DNA of 7,998 nt from Dehalococcoidia bacterium (GTDB lineage: Bacteria > Chloroflexota > Dehalococcoidia > SHYD01 > SHYC01). Below, piece after piece: positions 5,217 through 7,998 of this stretch (the stretch's first letter is position 1; each line of letters starts with the position of its first letter). The translations under genes were made by a program, and so were the position numbers. The notes under the pieces are model-generated. The model searched no databases and had not been told where the DNA came from. It saw only the letters and a list, made by a program, of their open reading frames with translations. The DNA is taken from NCBI GenBank assembly GCA_016844365.1, contig JAENIT010000075.1, forward strand, positions 1 through 7,998, read 5' to 3'.

Positions 5217-6491
5217 TTACATATCTGGTAGGTGCCCCGCTCGCTCGAAGGGAGGCTCTGCTTCTATCGGCTCTACGGCCACCGCACCCCTATACAGAAG
5301 CTTCAGTAGTGGTGGGGTGATGATGGTAGTTACAACACTCATGACCACCACCGTCGAGAACAGAGAGTGGGGTATAGTTCCCAAAGACATCCCCAGACTG
5401 GCTACTATGAGTCCCACCTCGCCTCGGGGCACCATACCAACGCCGATTATAGCCATAGACCGCTTCCCCATGCCCCAGGCTCCGGCTCCGCATCCCAGCA
5501 CCTTCCCCAATACGGCAAGCCCCGTCACACTTGCCGCTAACCCCAGAATCTCTGTGTCCAGAAATAGCTTCCAGTCCACCTGCATTCCTATGACAACAAA
5601 AAAGAATGGAACCATCATCTCGTACACAGGGATGATCTTCTGCTCCAGCTCGTACTGCTCTCTAGCCTCCGCCAGCATCATACCAGCGAAGAAAGCCCCC
5701 ACGATGGCGGCAAGGCCGATGTATCCGGCCAGGGCCGCCAGCCCGAACATGCAGATCACGGCTATTATAAAGGGCGCGTTGCTTGTTCGCAGCTTTGTCC
5801 AGTGGAGGCTGTAGCGGCGCACCAGATGGGTTCCGATGAGCACCGTGAACAGGGTAAAGGCGATGGCCTCCGCCAGGATCACCAGAATGCCGATGGCGCT
5901 GAACTCTTTCCCTCCTCCCATCCCACTCACCACCGCCAGTATAAGCAACCCCAGAACGTCGTCGATAACCGCAGCCCCCAGAATGATCCTCGCCTCTCGG
6001 CTCTGGATCACCCCCATATCCCTCATCACCCGCGCGGTTATCCCCACGCTGGTGGCCACCATGGCCGCCCCCAAAAAAGCCGCTTCGATGTCGTTCCCGT
6101 CGAGGAAATGGATCAAAGCGAAGCCAAAGACAAAGGGAAGCAAGATGCCTAAAAGGGCCACCACAAGGGCCCGTCGGCCAACACTGGTCATATCGCTCAG
6201 CCTGGTCTCCAGGCCAACGAAGAACAATAGGACGATGACCCCTATCTGGGCCAGCACCTCGTACACAATGTGGAGACCCTCGCTGGCCATGGCGGGATCG
6301 TTGCCAAAAAGCTCCACCAGGTGCTGGCTGGGCACTCCTAAAATCCCTAGAGCATGGGGGCCAAGAACCACCCCCACCAGCAACTCGCCCATAACCGCGG
6401 GCTGATGGGCCCACTCGAACAGCTCGCCCACCAGCTTCGCGGCCGCGTAGATAATGAATATGTCCTTCAGGATGCTGGTTACTTCTTCCAA
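5217..6491 (-). CDS. CPA2-family Na+(K+)/H+ antiporter, NapA-like
   Basis: The 424-residue protein has about 12-13 hydrophobic segments and the Na_H_Exchanger fold. It probably exchanges Na+ or K+ for H+ across the cytoplasmic membrane. The ion-binding motif AAVIDDVLGL holds adjacent aspartates D176 and D177, the pair seen in electrogenic NapA/NhaA-type antiporters. T147-S148 in ATSVGITARVM is the crossing unwound segment, and K330 (LGKVLG) is a candidate for the conserved lysine of the later ion-site helix. GMVPRGEVGLI at 352-362 is a further family motif. It lacks the C-terminal TrkA-N/RCK domain of KefB/KefC, so it is not a glutathione-gated K+ channel type. Translation starts at TTG 6491, with TAGGAG ending 5 nt before it. 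It is the first gene of a two-gene transport operon, divergent from the lipase. The ion specificity is inferred from the DD motif. Confidence 0.9.
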   Translation of the reverse strand: MEEVTSILKDIFIIYAAAKLVGELFEWAHQPAVMGELLVGVVLGPHALGILGVPSQHLVELFGNDPAMASEGLHIVYEVLAQIGVIVLLFFVGLETRLSDMTSVGRRALVVALLGILLPFVFGFALIHFLDGNDIEAAFLGAAMVATSVGITARVMRDMGVIQSREARIILGAAVIDDVLGLLILAVVSGMGGGKEFSAIGILVILAEAIAFTLFTVLIGTHLVRRYSLHWTKLRTSNAPFIIAVICMFGLAALAGYIGLAAIVGAFFAGMMLAEAREQYELEQKIIPVYEMMVPFFFVVIGMQVDWKLFLDTEILGLAASVTGLAVLGKVLGCGAGAWGMGKRSMAIIGVGMVPRGEVGLIVASLGMSLGTIPHSLFSTVVVMSVVTTIITPPLLKLLYRGAVAVEPIEAEPPFERAGHLPDM

Positions 6492-6496
6492 CGGGG

Positions 6497-6502
6497 CTCC
6501 TA
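6497..6502 (-). promoter_or_regulatory. Ribosome binding site that decides the antiporter TTG start
   Basis: On the minus strand TAGGAG is followed by CCCCG and then TTG at 6491-6489. The next in-frame ATG encodes residue 34, inside the first conserved membrane region, so the TTG is the credible start. Confidence 0.7.
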
Positions 6503-6556
6503 CTCACAGATGTAGAGGCCAAGGTAGGCAAAGGGAGCCTCGACATCCACTAGTAA

Positions 6557-6586
6557 AGGATAGCAGGGAAGGGTATGGATTGCCAA
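6557..6586 (-). promoter_or_regulatory. Candidate promoter of the antiporter operon
   Basis: On the minus strand TTGGCA (6586-6581; 5 of 6) and TATCCT (6562-6557; 4 of 6) lie 18 nt apart, and the -10 is preceded by TGC, an extended -10 dinucleotide plus one base. Initiation near 6550 would give a leader of about 60 nt. Confidence 0.4.
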
Positions 6587-6598
6587 AAATGGTCAATC
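6578..6598. promoter_or_regulatory. Imperfect inverted repeat over the antiporter -35 region
   Basis: GATTGCC and GGTCAATC face each other around AAAAAT and are complementary except for one unpaired base. The element covers the candidate -35 (6581-6586). It could be an operator for a dimeric repressor. There is no further evidence. Confidence 0.25.
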
Positions 6599-6621
6599 AT
6601 CGGTGCTACAAGCAAAGAATT

Positions 6622-6659
6622 GTAAGTAAATCGTAAGCGGTTTGTCAGTCATACGTGGT
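6622..6659 (+). promoter_or_regulatory. 11-bp-spaced direct repeats upstream of the lipase
   Basis: GTAAG (6622-6626), GTAAG (6633-6637), GTCAG (6644-6648) and the weaker GTGGT (6655-6659) start exactly 11 bp apart. One-turn spacing of short direct repeats suits an OmpR/PhoB-type regulator. It resembles the repeat upstream of glutamine synthetase in geometry, but with pentamers ending AG and not AC. Whether it serves the lipase or the divergent antiporter is not decided by the sequence. Confidence 0.35.
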
Positions 6660-6679
6660 TAAATGCTTGGTGAGGGTTA

Positions 6680-6685
6680 TATGAT
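6680..6685 (+). promoter_or_regulatory. Candidate -10 element for the lipase gene
   Basis: TATGAT matches the -10 consensus at 5 of 6 positions. There is no good -35 at 16-18 nt upstream, which would suit a promoter dependent on an activator bound at the direct repeats ending 20 nt before it. Confidence 0.3.
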
Positions 6686-6713
6686 CCTCTCAGATCTCAA
6701 GAGACTATATCAC

Positions 6714-6720
6714 AGGAGGA
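6714..6720 (+). promoter_or_regulatory. Ribosome binding site of the lipase gene
   Basis: AGGAGGA lies 4 nt before the ATG at 6725, a strong Shine-Dalgarno sequence that fixes this start. Confidence 0.8.
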
Positions 6721-6724
6721 GCAC

Positions 6725-7510
6725 ATGAACGGCTTTGATTTCGATGGCAAGATCAGGGAGCATTCGAGGAAAAACGCTTATTGGCTGGGAAAGATGGCGC
6801 TCCTAGCCTATAGTCAACCGCCAGAGGCCCGATCTGTGACTCAGTCCTGGGGGTTGACTACCTTCCAGTCCTTTGAGACAGAGGGCACTGAATGTTTCGT
6901 CACCGGAAATGACGACGCTCTTATCGTAGCTTTCCGCGGAACGCAAGACCTGCGGGACTGGATGACAGATGTTAGAATTAGTCTCGTAGACGTTCCCGGT
7001 GGCAAGGCCCATAAAGGTTTTCGAACGGCGCTGCTTTATGTTTGGCAGGACCTTTGGCAGTACATTCAAAGCGAACGAGGTAGACGTGGCCTTTGGGTTA
7101 CGGGGCACAGCCTGGGAGGCGCTCTGGCAAACCTGTTAGTGGCCAAGCTGCGCCTAGAAGAGGACGAGCCGGTTAACGGTCTGTACACCTTTGGTCAGCC
7201 CAGAGTCGGCGACAGAGAGCTCGCCAGGACCTTTGATTTCGACTTTGAACCCCAGACCTTCCGTTATGTTAATAACAACGATATAGTCGCCAGAGTCCCA
7301 TTTCGATCCATGGGATACAGCCATGTGGGGCTCTTTAAGTATTTCGATGAGGACGGCAACCAGCGGGACATGAACTGGTGGGACCTGGTCGTGGAGCGGA
7401 TTAAGGGGGAGGTAAAGGACCTCTTAGAGCCGGGCAGCGACGATCTCAAAGACCACGCCCTGGAGGGCTACATCGCGAACCTGGAGAGGGCGATGGAAGT
7501 AGGGCCGTAA
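6725..7510 (+). CDS. Class 3 lipase-like alpha/beta hydrolase
   Basis: The 261-residue protein matches the class 3 lipase (Lipase_3, fungal-lipase-like) family, serine hydrolases acting on acylglycerols or other esters. Motifs in order: FRGTQDLRDWMTD (70-82), the strand and oxyanion region with its conserved arginine; HKGF (96-99); the nucleophile elbow GHSLGG (127-132) with S129; YTFGQPRVGD (154-163); and NNNDIVARVP (183-192) with the likely acid D186. The catalytic histidine is most likely H244 in DHALEGYI, the usual C-terminal position, with H200 as the alternative. All triad residues are therefore present. No signal peptide or membrane segment is seen, so it should be cytoplasmic, and the true substrate is unknown. 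The gene stands alone, divergent from the antiporter operon, with its own strong ribosome site. No clear terminator follows. Confidence 0.9.
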   Translation: MNGFDFDGKIREHSRKNAYWLGKMALLAYSQPPEARSVTQSWGLTTFQSFETEGTECFVTGNDDALIVAFRGTQDLRDWMTDVRISLVDVPGGKAHKGFRTALLYVWQDLWQYIQSERGRRGLWVTGHSLGGALANLLVAKLRLEEDEPVNGLYTFGQPRVGDRELARTFDFDFEPQTFRYVNNNDIVARVPFRSMGYSHVGLFKYFDEDGNQRDMNWWDLVVERIKGEVKDLLEPGSDDLKDHALEGYIANLERAMEVGP

Positions 7511-7547
7511 GAAAGGGTTGCCAAGACGAGGAGGGGTTTCTCTAGGT

Positions 7548-7676
7548 CTAGATCAACCTCTGCTGCTCCCCGCGCACCGCGAGGCCCAGATGCTCCCTCG
7601 CCAGGTCCGTGGCCCGACGGCCCGATGGAGTTCTGTCCACCAAGCCGATCTTGAGCAAGAAAGGCTCAAACTCCCG
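7548..7676 (-). pseudogene. ruvB: Remnant of the 3' end of ruvB (Holliday junction helicase)
   Basis: On the minus strand, about 43 codons ending in TAG (7550-7548) read EPFLLKIGLVDRTPSGRRAT and then DLAREHLGL. This is the C-terminal winged-helix end of RuvB, whose familiar form is a EPFLxxxGFLxRTPRGRxAT motif followed by A-x-x-HLGL. An in-frame TAG at 7679-7677 and unrelated sequence beyond it show that the remaining roughly 300 residues (AAA+ ATPase part) are missing. The fragment has no start codon or ribosome site and cannot work as a helicase motor. The break lies around 7677, a short distance from the DUF4258 gene on the opposite strand, which suggests that an insertion or deletion removed the rest. 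An intact ruvB is expected elsewhere in the genome, but that cannot be seen here. Confidence 0.72.
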
Positions 7677-7709
7677 CTAGGCATGAAATGACACTGGTTC
7701 GGTTACACT

Positions 7710-7991
7710 GTGTTTAAGCGCATCTTAAGACGATTACAAGAGAAAATCCGTGTTCGTCAGTATGTGGTAACGTTGCACGCCACGGAGCAAATGGGCGAAG
7801 ACGAACTGACGATTTTTGATGTGGAACGCGGTATACTTACAGGTGAGATTATCGAGCGGCAGAGGGATCAGGATACAAACGAGTGGAAATATCTTGTCAG
7901 CGGTCAAACTCTTGCAGGCGATAAAGTTGTTATAGTGACCAAGTTGGGCCCCACTGGAAAGTTGGTTGTCATCACCGTGTATCGTGGATAG
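7710..7991 (+). CDS. DUF4258 domain protein, toxin-like
   Basis: The 93-residue protein fits the DUF4258 pattern. It has a HA-x-x-(R/Q)M region (H23, A24, M28 in LHATEQMGEDEL), a DVERGILTGEIIE segment (37-49), a YLVSG strand (61-65) and a closing VVITVYRG strand (86-93). DUF4258 proteins are small alpha/beta proteins often found in toxin-antitoxin-like pairs, commonly followed by a YgiT-type zinc-finger gene. A toxic activity is therefore inferred, not shown. The N-terminus is strongly basic (KRILRRLQEKIRVR). The start is GTG at 7710, the first possible codon after an in-frame TGA at 7689-7691; its ribosome site is poor, so a later start is possible. The stop overlaps AGGAAGG at 7990-7996, which would serve a following gene beyond the right edge. 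The gene sits next to a decayed ruvB end, an accessory-type setting. Confidence 0.72.
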   Translation: MFKRILRRLQEKIRVRQYVVTLHATEQMGEDELTIFDVERGILTGEIIERQRDQDTNEWKYLVSGQTLAGDKVVIVTKLGPTGKLVVITVYRG

Positions 7992-7996
7992 GAAGG
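7990..7996 (+). promoter_or_regulatory. Possible ribosome site for a gene beyond the window
   Basis: AGGAAGG overlaps the DUF4258 stop codon. It suggests a closely spaced, co-translated next gene just past the right edge, as expected for a two-gene toxin-antitoxin-like unit. The gene itself is not visible. Confidence 0.4.
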
Positions 7997-7998
7997 CA

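Noticed and set aside
5662..6546. Long minus-strand frame of 294 codons overlapping the antiporter
   Set aside because: It is a shifted-frame shadow: low-complexity Gly/Arg/Pro/His composition, no motif, and the overlapping frame is clearly a NapA-like antiporter.
7651..7669. TTGAGC/GCTCAA inverted repeat with a 7-nt loop
   Set aside because: It lies within the ruvB remnant, where it encodes conserved residues. There is no T-run, so a terminator or operator role is not supported.

Overview
The window looks like chromosomal DNA from a moderately GC-rich bacterium, most likely a member of the Chloroflexota (Dehalococcoidia-like). This is an inference from protein style: a class V aminotransferase next to a long SerA, an Lgt with WHGLF and GRIGDIINGE motifs, a short eukaryotic-like glutamine synthetase, and frequent TTG/GTG starts. 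No marker gene proves it.

Layout. (1) 1-156, minus: the first 52 codons of a type II-like glutamine synthetase, running off the left edge. (2) 157-408: a divergent control region. It holds a four-fold 11-bp direct repeat upstream of the glutamine synthetase gene that matches the layout of GlnR-type nitrogen-control boxes, and a compact promoter for the genes on the right. (3) 409-3104, plus: a two-gene serine operon, a phosphoserine/serine-type aminotransferase and D-3-phosphoglycerate dehydrogenase, separated by 2 nt. (4) 3105-3320: a leader region with a weak promoter and a cluster of inverted repeats that can form a hairpin plus loop pairing. (5) 3321-4115, plus: lgt, lipoprotein diacylglyceryl transferase. 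(6) 4170-6491, minus, convergent with lgt: a two-gene ion-transport operon, a NapA-like CPA2 cation:proton antiporter followed by a divergent CaCA-family exchanger. (7) 6492-6724: a divergent regulatory region with a promoter for the antiporter and another set of 11-bp-spaced repeats in front of the lipase. (8) 6725-7510, plus: a cytoplasmic class 3 lipase-like hydrolase. (9) 7548-7676, minus: a remnant of the 3' end of ruvB. (10) 7710-7991, plus: a DUF4258 toxin-like small protein whose possible partner gene lies past the right edge.

How the genes fit together. Glutamine synthetase and the serine operon share one divergent region. Serine synthesis takes its amino group from glutamate, so joint nitrogen control is plausible but unproven. 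The antiporter and exchanger probably act together on Na+/H+ and possibly Ca2+ balance. The right edge looks like accessory DNA, with a decayed housekeeping fragment beside a toxin-like gene. No tRNA, rRNA, CRISPR array or insertion sequence was seen. The least explained elements are the nitrogen-box-like repeats, the structured leader before lgt and the ruvB scar.
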